Assembly (NCBI RefSeq): GCF_003945595.2
Contig: NW_024104347.1
Location: 248,001-312,000 of the forward strand
Length of the DNA stretch: 64,000 nucleotides
Source: Pipra filicauda
Lineage: Eukaryota; Chordata; Aves; Passeriformes; Pipridae
Direction: 5' to 3'
Positions within the stretch are counted from its first letter, which is position 1, and every line of letters begins with the position of its first letter. Both the position numbers and the translations under genes were made by a program. The notes beneath the pieces are model-generated. The model had not been told where the DNA came from. It did not search any database and worked only from the letters and a program-made list of their open reading frames with translations. Shown one piece after another: positions 51,994 to 64,000 of this stretch.

Positions 51994-54900
51994 GAATACT
52001 GTAGTGAGGATCACGGAAAAGCAAGAGTGTGCTGTGAGTCTCCTGAAGCAAAGAATAAATTTTCAAAAACTGAGGACTAAAGAAATGCTGGCCTCCGGGC
52101 ACATATGAGCAACCTGGGAACAGAAGTGGCTTTAGCTAAGAACTGAAAAGAATCTTTAAACTCTGCTGTGACTTGCAGGGACACCTGAGTAGGTTACCTA
52201 TTTATGTTCTTAAAAAGATAACAAAAAAAGTAAAATTGATTAAGCCTTTCTTCATATACCTAGTCCCCAAATCTCTCAGCTTTAGCTTTCACCTCTGCAT
52301 GAGTGCTCCTTTGAACTTGGCAGAAGTCACTCACATGCCTGAACAACATCATCTTCCCTTACTTCAGGATCAAACAGCCACTGCTTAGGCAACTTCCTCC
52401 TTTGCAAGAACAGCAGAATTATCAAGCACTGGGATAAATCACTCTTTCCTGAGGCTGAATCTGCTTTCTCCCAGTGGAACTGGAGAATTAGAGACTCTTT
52501 TCAAGAGAATGGGAATAGCTCAGGCAGGCTGACTCCCTGCACCAGCTGCAGACACTTGGTCCTGGTACCTCCTCTAGACACAAAACTGCCCTTTCAGTGT
52601 GTTTAGTTACCTCTACTGCACCAGCAATTCTGCCATAGGAACATGAACTGTGCTTAGAATCACCTGAACCCTCAAAGAAAAATGCTTTCTGATCTTTCCT
52701 AGCATTCAGTATTAAAATTATAAAGCAAAACTCGGAAGCTTAATTGCAAATTTGAATCTTAATTTTAACGTCAGATTTACTAATCAATTCTTCAGCTATG
52801 TGGCAAGGACAGGAATTAAATTTGGGCACAGGTTTCATTGTAATCAAGTAAACTCCATTTACTTCAAAGGATTTGCAGTCAAGGGGGAATTAGTCAAAGC
52901 AGAGACCTATGTTTAAGAGGAACCACTCAATCGCTTTTAAAGAATAAAATGCCTCAAGCATGTTTTTCAGAGCACCTTCAGCTTCCATTCACTCCACTGG
53001 AGCTCCAAGGGCTCAGCACTTCCAATAATCAGACCTTCAGCTTGTAAAAATGTCGGAGACACAACAGAACAGATTCTCAGAGGGCACTTGTCTTTAAGTC
53101 ATGAAATACTGTAATGATGAGAAGAAATAAAATAACACCAAGCAGAAGAATGCAGCCAGTACCTTCACTGTATAAATCACAGCACGAAACAAGGCAATAA
53201 CCCTCGACACGCACTGGCCTTTCTGATCCTCCTCAAAGCCTGAGTTTCTCACTGCTCCTGCCCATAAAAATCAATAAATCAAAATTAATGCAAAGGCTAG
53301 GGATTCTCAGAAAATTGATCACTGGTTCTAACTCATGCTCCTTATGATAATCAGCCTCAAACTGTATCTACTGTGTTGACTGTTCTGCATGCAGAATCAG
53401 AGATGCCCCCTCCCCCCACCTTTTTTTTATAAGTAGGCAACATACTGTGTTTTATGGCTTTCAGTCTCAAAATGGAAGAGTAGAAATCACTGTTATTGAT
53501 ATAAACGGAGAAAGGCCTGTTAAAAAGCAGGATCAATGTCTTAAAGTAAAAAACAAATCCTAGGAATAATTCAAACCCAAATGATAAACAGCTCCTTCAA
53601 AATTCTCACTCATCCGGATAGCAAAGAAGAAAATCCATGGTCTACTTCCATGGTAGTTTTTTGTATGCTATGAAAATTCCATCTAAAATAATACAAACTA
53701 ACACAATTCAATGTAAAATCTTCAGGTTTCAGCTCTGGTCACATCTATGTTCTGCTCGGAGTGTTAAAATATCTAATGAAAGGTAACCCTTGCCCCAATA
53801 CTTTCCTTCTCCTTTTGACAGGTGAGATGAGGATGAAGGAAAAGGCGGTACTGTGTTACTGGTATGGTGTTGAGACCAGAGTAAGACTGAGTTACAAACT
53901 GCTGTCTTGGTCCACTCTCTCCAGCCCCAAGTCAGAGGCTTTAATATCCTTAATATCAGAGGACTGCCTCTCTCTGCAGAGTGAGTAAATTTAGAGGCTG
54001 TTCAATTTACTAATTAAAAAGTACTTGAATTTATTTTTTCACTAACTTGCAATTTGACTAGTTCTAAACTGAAACAGAGGTCCAGCCTTAGAAATATTTG
54101 GAGACCTTCTGCATAAGAGCTGCGTGCAAAATTCTGGCCCTTAAGTCCAGCACTCTCTAACCTTCTTTTTCACAAGCAGGGACTAACCAAATTTATAACC
54201 ACATAAAAACATACACATGGCTGCAATGTGGGGACACAAATCATCATGATTATTCATCATCAAGTTTTAATTACTCCTCTGTGAGATCACCTTCGAAAGG
54301 CAAGTCACAGATGTCTGGCCTACATAAATCAGGTGAAGATCTTGTTGATTTTCCTTTCTTGGCACATTCTTGAAGCTGTAGATCAATATGCCACCTTTCA
54401 GGATACAAGTAGTCCTTCCAGCTTCTAGCTGATCTATAGCTGGAACTTAGAGGAAGAAATTTAGTTCATTCCTCATTCTAAATTGCACTGGGAAAAAAAA
54501 AAAGCTAATTTCTACCTGGGAGTTTATATGGTTCCTTCAGTGTATACTTTTAGTCCACCCAACACAATTCTGTCAGTTGTTTCCTAAATTACAACAAGAC
54601 ATTCAAATGCCCCAGACTATTTGAGAAGTAAACAGATATGACTCGTTACCTTGTTCCGCTGTGGATTAGTAGAAAACAACAGGGAAAAGTAAATCAATTG
54701 AGAAAGAAGAAAAGAGCTGTACTTTCATTTTTTAGCCCATCTCTAAACACCTTTTCCCATGAGACAGAACATCATCAGGGTTGAATTTCTTTTAGCTGTG
54801 TCAAGAACAGTCAGGTATTTGCATATTTGCATAAGCCTGTCTTGAAAGGGCACAAATTATGTGGTGATGTTTCACTAAGTGTTTGGCTTGAAGTACAACA

Positions 54901-57900
54901 GAGATTTAAACTTCAAAGTTGCTATGGTGAACTGAATAGGACAACAGGGATTTCTACATGCAGGACAGAGTCCAGGAAAGGACCAGTGTGCCAGACCAGA
55001 CAGCAGGCTGCCGTGTCACCTCACTGACCAAATCAGTAAGAACAAAAGGCCACTAGTTCAACAGAAACTGGCTAACAGCTGGAAGGACTCACGACATTTT
55101 ACCCCCACGTTAAATGTAGACTACGTGTAGATATCTATAATTAGTTTCCACTAAAAGGAGGAAAAAAAGATATGATTTTTTTATCTTAGAATTTGTTTTG
55201 TGGAATACGTGGGAGTAACACAGAGACAAGCTCTCCCTTCCCCTAAAGGTAAAAGAGCAGGCAGAGACACAGTAATACACCTCTTTAAGCAAGGTACTGC
55301 CCTTGATCTTAAGAAAACTCTGCTTGCTTTCTAATCCTGCTAAACTGCTGTGTTGATACTACTCATCCCCATCACTTCTTTAAAATGGCATATGGGTATT
55401 CTGACCTCAGTTGTGAAGTTCTTGAATTCAAGAAACAAAAAAGGTTGTACTAGTATGAAAGCCATATCTATCATGAAGGGAATGTTTGAAATTAGGAACC
55501 ACCCAAACCATAATTTTCAAAATCCATCCATGATCCTATGGGGGATCAAGCTGAGGTGACTTCAAGAGTCATTCTTCTGTAAATTTGAAGCTTGGACCCA
55601 TGACATTGGGAAGGTATATGAAAGATAATTTGCTAATCACAAATGAGACATCTCATTCACAAATGTCAGACGTACAATCGGTCTACAAAGAAGAAGTAGA
55701 AAACAGATCTGAGTAAGTAGACAATAAATAAAAGTTATAAGGTTGCTGCGTATTCTCAAATATTTCAAAAACAGGCAGGCAGCCTAAATCAATCACATTA
55801 TTCAGTCAGCCATATAAACACGGTCACCTGGCAATAATGCTGTCAAACCTAGAGGCAGACAAGACACCTGTGGTGAGGAGTCAGCCTCTGTGCTGGGGTT
55901 GGTATTAATAGATCTTGTGCAGCCTGAAACTCATCAAGAAAAGCATCCTGAAATAGCATCAGCACGATTTTGAGATGAGGGATGCAGTGATGCAGAGCCC
56001 TGGGAAACTGGTTTGCAAAGTTCCAGGGAGAGAGGGCTTCAAAAATATATCTCCCTGTCTGAAAGCTACCTGGGAGCCATGGGATCGAATTTTCAGAGAG
56101 ATCTGTGCTTTCTTTTTCTGAGCTGCTGCTTAATTCCGGGTGAGTCATTTATCCCCTCAGTTGTTTTCCCCAGTTTCACAGAATGGAGATGATAATATTT
56201 GATCAGAGAGGAGGCGGGTGGAAAGATCCACTGCACTTTCAGAAGTGCAGCAAGATCCACAAATGAAGGGTGCAATATGGACCTTGGAAATATCACCTCC
56301 ACTTGGCACAGCCTCCTCTGGGATTATTATTTGCCAGTAACAGAAGAACCAAAGAGCAACTAATTCTCACTAGCTCTCAGGAGAAGAAGCACTGTAATTT
56401 ATGCTTCTCCCTGAAGATGCAATACAGTAAAAATAACTACTGCCATGACCATTTTTATACACAATCAAAAATTCTCTCAGTAACACATAGAACATATAGG
56501 AAAAAGTACACCTAATACTGCAGAAATACAGTGATTGCCAAGTTATCTATACTGCTGATTGTTGTAGTCTGCTGGTAATAATTTGAACCTCTGGCTACCT
56601 TTCTGGCACGTGATAGGGAAACTGTAATTTAAGGCAAGGAAGATCACTAGCAATGTCAGTGCAATAACGAAGTAGTAATACTGAGGCAAATCATGTAATT
56701 TTCTTTCCTAGGGAAAAGTTGTCTTTAGAACACTCCACTGGTATTAGAACAAAAGCCACCAAAATTACCTAGCAACATAGAGCTACAAGAGACATTCAAC
56801 GTCTTCCCTTACCTGATCCCATATTAAGTTGGAAAAGAAACAATATGAAATTGTTAAACGTGCAGCAAAAACTACCAACTCAAACTCTTCATAAGAGCAT
56901 AAGGCACCATGTCTCTGAACCTATGAGACTTATAAAGAAGCTATAGAGGGAAACTGGAAAAAAAAGCACATATAAAAGGCTTCCTACAGTCTGCAAGCTT
57001 TCTCAAGGCTGAGAATAAATTCTACTATGCAATGAGAAACAAGGATTCCATGAAGTTTCAGGACTAGGATGTTCATGGCATATGGAGCCCCAAGCTCTGC
57101 AGTAACTCACCCAGATTCATTTTGAAGATGACTGCTGCTGTGTTAGAAACACATCTCCTCTCCCCAAAATATCATTAAAAGAAGAAGCCGCTATTTAAAA
57201 ATTCACCTCACTCATTGTCCCATATAAAAGTGCTGGAAGAAGAACCCTGACTATTGCAGCACAAGACAATAAAGCCCCACACTTATCACTACCAACAGAT
57301 CCAGCAGTTCAGAGGTGGCAATAAGGAGACAGCTGAAGAACAATATCCTGGCAGATTCACCCTGCCAATTCAGAGCTGATGGTGAACTGAAAGAAAGCAA
57401 TGAAGACAGGGGTGTCCACACAGGTAGGCTGACTTTGTAAGGATAACTCCTTTTGCAACTCTCAGTAAATAGAGAGACCTCACTGCACCTCTCCTGCTTA
57501 GAATAGACCTGAAGACTGAACACTATGGTTTGGAAAAGCAAACAGAAAGCCAAAATGCAAAGAGAAGTGTTCCCAAAAAGGCTTTTAAATGCAACAAGGA
57601 AATGACAAAGATTACAAAGAGTCAGTATCGTGCTGATAAGGGTACCCCATCTCTTTCAAAAGCAGCCTATTTTTATTTCTGACAAAACAGGTGCCAGTTA
57701 TAAATAAATCTGAACTGTCTCTACAATCTGTCACAGCACACTGTTGGGCAACAGGAAAGTACTCTGCCTCCCTCTTCATTCCTTCACTACTCCCAGTATT
57801 AAAAAAGCAGTGATCAATAACAACAAGAAAATGTAGTTTTAAAACCTGATGGATAAATTGGAGTATTGTCTTCAGAGGTGAGGGAGCACTTCATACAAAT

Positions 57901-58073
57901 TAGCCATGCACTTCTAGGAGAAAAATCCTTGAGAGTGGAAATGGTATGAAAAAACAAGTGCTTGTATTCATCATACCAAAAAAAAGTCTTTTGGGGGAAA
58001 AAAAACATAGATCGGCATGCATAGATCTGCAATTATGCTCTGGCATATTTACAGTATCCCTGAATAACAATAC

Positions 58074-58120
58074 AGAATCATAGATTTATCTAGGTTGGAA
58101 AAGACCTTTAAGATCATCAA
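58074..58120 (-). mobile_element. CR1 LINE 3' tail remnant
   Basis: The plus strand reads AGAATCATAGATTTATCTAG followed by GTTGGAAAAGACCTTTAAGA and TCATCAA. This is the reverse complement of the terminal CR1 3' UTR and tail. Only about 47 bases are retained. Confidence 0.8.
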
Positions 58121-61100
58121 AATGTTAATTGATTAATGCGATAAATTTGCTTAGGGACTATGAAGTCTTTATGGTCACTTCTAGCAAACATATAGAACAA
58201 GAGGGAAGTACACATATAAAGCAGAATCTACAGACAACTGTTTAACAAATAAACACACTATGCAAAACCTTCTTACAAAAGATAATGCTGCTGCTCTGTC
58301 AGGTTCGTATCAGGTTCCTGACATCTTGCAAAGCACACAAAGCAATGATGGCTATGTGAAAGCTTAAAAAACCTGAACCAAACCATCATATAAAGAAGCA
58401 TTTTTGACAATTTCTAAGCCAACAGACTGTCTGCTTGAAGTCCAACAGAAATAGTGTCACTGACAGAAGGCCAGTTAAGCTCAGACCAATGGAAGCATCT
58501 TATCACATCTGCTGCATGTTGATACTCTGTTCCTTTACCTGTTGCATCCTTTCTCTCCTAAGCTCTCAGAGAAACTAGGCTTAACCGTATCTCCAGTCAT
58601 ATCAGGAAGAATGAGAGTAGCAACGGGGGAGGTAGGTGTTTATAAAGACTAGCATAAAGGCAGTCACACTGTGTAACCACTCTTTCTAGCCCTACAATAC
58701 CTATTGGCAAAGTTTATTGCTAAATGCTATATTCTGGCACATGTTCTAATAACTGTTGCAGCACCTCAGACACAGAACTCTGAGGGCTGGGGTCAGAAGT
58801 TTTTGGGTGCAGAAGTGGACACTTGTTCTGTCTTTGCTTGTGCATCTCCTCGATGTCCCTCTCAAAATCAGTACAGTGAGAAACTGCCTTTCATGACAGG
58901 ATTGTTGTCTTTTTCCTTTTTACTCTGACTCTTCTAGAGCACCAGCTTATTGCTTCTCCTCCTGAAGGGATTTTTGCTAAAAAGCACACACTTACTTCTA
59001 ATTACTCATTTTCTTTATTAGAAAGTTACATAGACTGCATTACAGGTTATAACTCATGCCTCTCCAAAGACCTTCTGTGAGATACTTCACCAAGAATATA
59101 CTCTGGCTATTATTTGAAATACAGACCATGATGTTTCGGTTCACAAGAGAGGAATGGTCACTTAAAATTAACTCTGCTTTAAGTAGGCTGGCTAAGGCTC
59201 CATCTGTAAGCAAAACTTAAAGAAGTCTACAAAAACCTGCAGGAAAAACACTGCCAACAGTAACCTGGGAAATCTACAGATTGTTTTAGGTCCCTCCTTG
59301 CTACCTAAGCAGCTTCCATTCCCTGCTCCCTCACACAGACCTATGCATTAAAATCAGAAAGAAACTATGTGGTTACACTTTTGTGTAAGACAACTAGTGG
59401 AAAGAACATATTTTTGGGGATATTTGATCTTACAAGTAAGCAACATCAGGACAACTGCAAGGGAAAAAAACCCGAATGAGCAGATGGAGAAGCCAACAAA
59501 CCAACAGTCAAGTCAGGGAGGAAAATAATCTTTTTCCTGGTACCAAGGCATTCTTCTATTAGAAAAAAAAAAGGCTACAACTGAATTACCCATGCAGACC
59601 TGGCACAAACCCTCTGTACTCACACAAAGGGTGTCTGTATATGAGATGCCTCCTTTGGTGCACTTTTGTGACAGGCTGTTAGGCTACCTTCAGTGTCCCC
59701 ATGGTGTGGTATGAGACACGCTGGCTGCCTGATACCTCTGCCTAAGCAGTCAGGCCAGCTTCCAAAGTGTGAAAGCTGTGAGGACAAACTTCCAGCTACC
59801 TAGAAAGTGAGCTAAACTCACCCAGCTCCTCTGCCATTACAGAAAATGAAACAGAACAAAAGCACTCCAAATTCAACCACTTGCTTTGAATCAATTCCAG
59901 ATAATATGCCAAACAAAGTAACAGACTGAGTCAAAGAGGGAAACGACACCAATAGCAATAATAAAAGAAAAAAAAGATTGTCTGTATTAAGGTGAGGGAA
60001 TTCACTGTATCACACATCCTAGAGCAAATGGCAACTCATTTTTCACATCAGATCTGGTTCTGAGCTATGCTGAAACTACAATGCTTGCTCAAGAACCGGG
60101 ATGCACACACCTACTAGCTGTCCCTGACTTTTTTGAAAATATGTGTAGTACCACCACTACTACAGCTCCACATAGAACAACCCACCTTAGCTCTTACACC
60201 TCTCCTCCCTCCCCTTCTGCATCTCTACAAACTGTGTATCTCCTTTAAAAGATGCATATTTATACATACATGAACCAAATTGCCAAATAACATCTTTTCC
60301 CCCCACTTTGTGAAAGTAAAATGTGAGCAAGAAGAAACTGGTCAGTGGCAAAATCTTGTGCAATACACCCCAGGCTGGGAACACCCCCTAGCATGTCTAC
60401 AGCCCACTTGCTATTCCATTCTTGGTCTGCCATGGGCAACCAGCAGTGGTAAGCACAGCAGCAAAAACATTGTGGTCTGTGGGGGAAACACCAATCTTCC
60501 CACTCCTTGTGAATACAATCTCTCTTGGAACCCAGCTAGACTTGGTGAGGCAAAGGTCATGAACTCATCATGAAAACTGCACCTTAGTTATCTAACCGCA
60601 ACCACCTAAATTATTTTCTCTCCTTACAAATTGTCTTAATCTGTAAATTATGTTTTTAACGATCTGGGCTAGAGTCCCAAAGTCAGACTGACAGAATAAA
60701 AATAAAACTGCTGAAGCATACTCTTTTAACACAGACCAAAGTGAGTAATTGCTACTCACAGAAAAGGAAAACAGTGATGTGGCAGGGTGCAAGCTGCTCA
60801 GGAAACATTGAACCTTAGTGCTTGTTAGTGTATTTATCCAAGATCATCGCCATAACAAACTGAGTAACTGCCAAGCATGTCCAAAGGGCTTTGTGAACAT
60901 TAATCAATCTCTAGGACAGTAGTTAACACTAACTCTTCAGATGTCAAACTTAATCTCTTGAAAGGCAAGCAGAAAATCAAGTTAATAAGACCACAGGCTT
61001 AACAGGAGAAGCTATTTAAACAACACGTTTCCAAGTGGCACATTCTGCTCATAAGTTACTCTCATGGAGTTTTTTACTTCATACACCAATACAAAACTAT

Positions 61101-61500
61101 TCAACTACAGCTGACAGAGCATAGTTTTGGATAGGCAGAACTACTGCCATCAAAAGTTATGTTTTAGAAATGTTTAATTAGGCTGTAAAATTGCCCTACT
61201 TTATGTTATTCCTCTTCTTTATAAGCTAAAACATTGAACCAGCATTTCAGTCATCTTACTGTAAAAAAATAGTATCTTAAAAACATTGTATTTTAGTCTG
61301 GAAAACAGGTTGCTTGATGAAAGATGTTTTAGAGAGTGCAAACATTTTAAAATTAATTCCTGCTCTATATCCTAGGGCATTTGCATTGTATATTAACAGA
61401 TATAATTCATTATAACTCCAAACCTTTTAGTTTCTAAAGAAGCTTAGAGAATCACCTAGAACAGGATATGTGAAGTAGTACAGATTCTCTCCTCATGATG

Positions 61501-61578
61501 CTGGGAGATAAAAAGCCTGCAGGATCCTGGGAGATAAAAAGCCTGCAGAACGCTGGGAGATAACAAGCCCTTGAGTAT
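61501..61578. repeat. 26-bp tandem repeat, three copies
   Basis: The unit begins CTGGGAGATAAAAAGCCTGC. Copy 1 (61501-61526) and copy 2 (61527-61552) differ only in the last few bases. Copy 3 (61553-61578) has AACAAGCCC and then diverges. A small minisatellite in the intron. Confidence 0.9.
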
Positions 61579-64000
61579 AAATGAAGTGAATACATGGGAG
61601 ACAGGGAGAGGAAAGAGGCCCAGAAAACACATTAAGACTTGCTGAGATCACGTCTTTGTAAAATATCAGAAACAGGACGATAAGGAGGAAATTTGGTCTA
61701 AAGTATAATGTCTCTGGTGTCAATAACCACATAGTATTCCCTGACAGCTTGTTCCATTACTTATCTAGTCTCTAGTTTTGTTGTTGTCATTGTTATTTGA
61801 TATATATATTTTCTCTTTTGTATTTTAAATCCATTATTTGTTTTCTCCTTGTTGACTACAAGAATTGAATAAGGTAATTTTTACATCATGCCTTGAGGCT
61901 CCTGAAGACATTTATATCTTTTCAATCACTTTATTCCACTCTGACCATGAATAATTGCTTAATTTTTCCTTCAGGGTCTTATTTTCCCAAGTATAGTATC
62001 AATCTCTCCAAAAATATGTCTGTATGCATGAGGATCACAGAATAGAGACATACAAAGACAAAAATAATGATTTCTCAGAACCAAAACCAACAAAAAAAGT
62101 AGGCAAAACCCTTCAGCTGAAATTTCTCTGTTGGACTATGGGTGTATTTGAAAAAGGATCTAAACTAACCTTCTTAGAAATTCTCTCCTATTACTCCCAT
62201 TCCAGACACTTAGCAATTTCAGATAGGAAAAATGAAAGTCATCTTGTATACATAAGATCTCTCTTTGCTTCTGCATTTCAGTTTAAAATTGGTTCTCAAA
62301 ATTTAGGATTATTGCTTGGCTGTTTTTTCACAAAGCATTATCCCAGTCATGTCTCAAGAGACATTGCATATGAGGCAAGTGTACTGGCCTTGCTTTCATT
62401 AAAATAAACTGGTTCATAACACAAGCTAAACTATATAAATTCATCTGAAAAAAATACCATCATGTCCTAAGACAGCATTTTTCAATTTTCTCTCAACTGA
62501 ATCTGACCAACTGTGACATCTGTATGTACAGGTTATTAGCATCTATTTAAAAACTGTGAAGTAATACATCTGGAAAAGGAAAGTGTTTCCCAATCTACTG
62601 TAGCAAGTTACAGAAATAACATTTCCAAACCAACCATCAAGAAACAATTGACATTTCCAATGGTTTTGAAAAAAATAGCTAAACTTCTCCATTGCCAATA
62701 GGACACGTTAGATATGTTGGTTTCAAAATCACTAAGGCAAAAGAAGCACTAGACTGACTTTATGAGAAAAATAAACTTCAACTCCTTCCCATTTAAACTT
62801 ACAAAAAGTAGTAGAAACTTTTCCTACGTTAGATTAAAATTCAGCAGGCAAAACTTTTTCCCAGCAAGGAATTATAGAGAGTTTGAACTGAATTGAATTC
62901 TAAACCTCTGTGGTTTTGGTTTAGGGATTGTATTTGGATTATTTTTAAACTGGATCCCGACCTGGTTCAATATCTCAAAGTATCTCTTGAGCCCGAATGG
63001 CCAGAAACTTAGAAATGGCAGATCGGAGGAATGGCTCAACTGAAAATGTAAATCCTCTGTCCTCAGTTGCAAGCTGTTGAGCATGAAGAACTAAAACCTG
63101 GTCATAGTAAATATTTCTGCTCCTGCTAGAGAAAACCTGCAGCCGAAAAGCTCCATGTATCTGTATGTGTCTGGCTGTCATGGGGTCTGAGCGCGTTACT
63201 TCCCTTTTTTTACAGGTTTTTTGTCTCTTGCTGCCCAAATGTAGCATTAGCACCAATCCCACTCCCACTGCCAAAGTGCCACAGATGAGTTCCAGCTTAA
63301 AATGGAACTAATTTAAAATAGACTCAACTAATTTCTCCTTGTGTTACCTATCAATATTTCAGAGGTCAACACCTCCTCAGACAATGCGATTGCAAGGGTT
63401 TCCACTTTACCGTAGTAGCCTTAATAGGAAGCTAAAATTTACAGACTTTTTTTTCCTTCTCATGCCTGAAAGACATGAGGGAAATGTCTTTGAAAGTAAA
63501 ATCAGCACAGTAAAGGCTTTTAAGATGCAAGTTCAAGCTATCAGTGGTTTTTGACAGTACAAGTGGCATCCCAGCTGAAGCTGTACTCCCTTGCTGTGCT
63601 CCAGTCCAAGCCCAAAACAGGTGTCTCTGCTGCCTGAGCAGAGGAAGGGATTTCTGCCACCTCCCAGAAGAAGCAACACAGACACATGGTTGGGGACACA
63701 AAGCCACCTGGGTGATGGCATGTTTCTGTGCTGTAACCCTGCCATGGTGCCTGGCCTGGCACCCCCTGGGCCCAGAGAATGGGTAGCAGCAGACCTCGCT
63801 CCTGTCACGCTGACAGTTCAGTCCCCCAGTTTGGTGTTTCAACATGTAAACAGCCACAGTTTCTTCATGCCCTCGTAAAGACTTTAGGTCTCAAGCTTAA
63901 GTTTTCACAGCTACCCACATAAAAGTACCCCAACTATGTGCCAAACATTACTGTAAAATCTTCAAGAGAATCTGCTTTATGTTAAACATTACCTTTCTTA

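Larger units (their letters stand above)
51265..64000 (-). other. ELMO1: ELMO1 intron upstream of the exon (partial)
   Basis: This is the part of the preceding ELMO1 intron inside the window. It runs at least 12.7 kb. I searched the minus strand for the expected upstream exon, the one ending near SSIELTKMLCEILKVGEL, and did not find it. Contents are AT-rich unique sequence, a short CR1 tail at 58074-58120, a three-copy 26-bp tandem repeat at 61501-61578, poly-A tracts at 51980-51993 and 54493-54503, and an unassigned open frame near 62975-63280. No other gene is supported. Confidence 0.85.

Noticed and set aside
62024..62407. Plus-strand open frame of 127 codons
   Set aside because: Composition is Lys/Ser/Leu-rich as expected from AT-rich DNA; no family was recognised and there is no promoter or splice context.
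63432..63878. Overlapping open frames of 71-141 codons near the right edge
   Set aside because: They occur on both strands of a locally GC-rich stretch and show no domain; chance is the simplest reading.
1..64000. CRISPR arrays, tRNA or rRNA genes, bacterial operons, complete LTR retroviruses
   Set aside because: No regularly spaced repeats, cloverleaf-like genes, dense coding or paired LTRs were seen; the texture is vertebrate intronic DNA.

Overview
The window looks like vertebrate, most probably bird, nuclear DNA. It is AT-rich, has no dense coding, and carries several 5'-truncated CR1 LINE copies. Some of these end in the ATTCTATG-type tail and retain the C-terminal CR1 ORF2 motif. CR1 also occurs in crocodilians and turtles, so 'bird' is an inference. 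I cannot name a species.

One protein-coding gene is visible: ELMO1 (engulfment and cell motility 1) on the minus strand. A single internal exon at 51128-51264 encodes 45 residues that, as I recall the human protein, are identical to it near residues 435-479. The rest is intron: 51265-64000 lies upstream of the exon in transcript order, and 51127-1 downstream. I looked for the adjacent ELMO1 exons by expected protein sequence and did not find them.

In the downstream intron, about 22.5 kb from the exon, a CpG-rich block (about 28460-29045) has three CCAAT boxes. On the minus strand it is followed by a strong GTAAGT splice donor at 28452. Human ELMO1 is known to make a short isoform that starts at the Met just after the exon seen here. 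I therefore read the block as the probable promoter and non-coding first exon of that isoform. It would lack the N-terminal and ELMO domains but keep the PH domain and DOCK-binding C-terminus.

Layout: 1-28452 intron with two short CR1 pieces, one large CR1 (14937-15460), a CA microsatellite and candidate regulatory sequence near 10.6-11.1 kb; 28453-29045 promoter and alternative first exon; 29328-29764 CR1; 29765-51127 intron with an old CR1 (39083-39585), a perfect 18-bp palindrome, a TTA microsatellite, a hairpin and GC-rich or AT-rich possible regulatory blocks; 51128-51264 ELMO1 exon; 51265-64000 intron with a CR1 tail and a 26-bp tandem repeat. I found no operon-like, CRISPR, phage or other novel multi-gene system. 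The most interesting points are the GC-AG intron after the ELMO1 exon and the internal promoter within that same intron.
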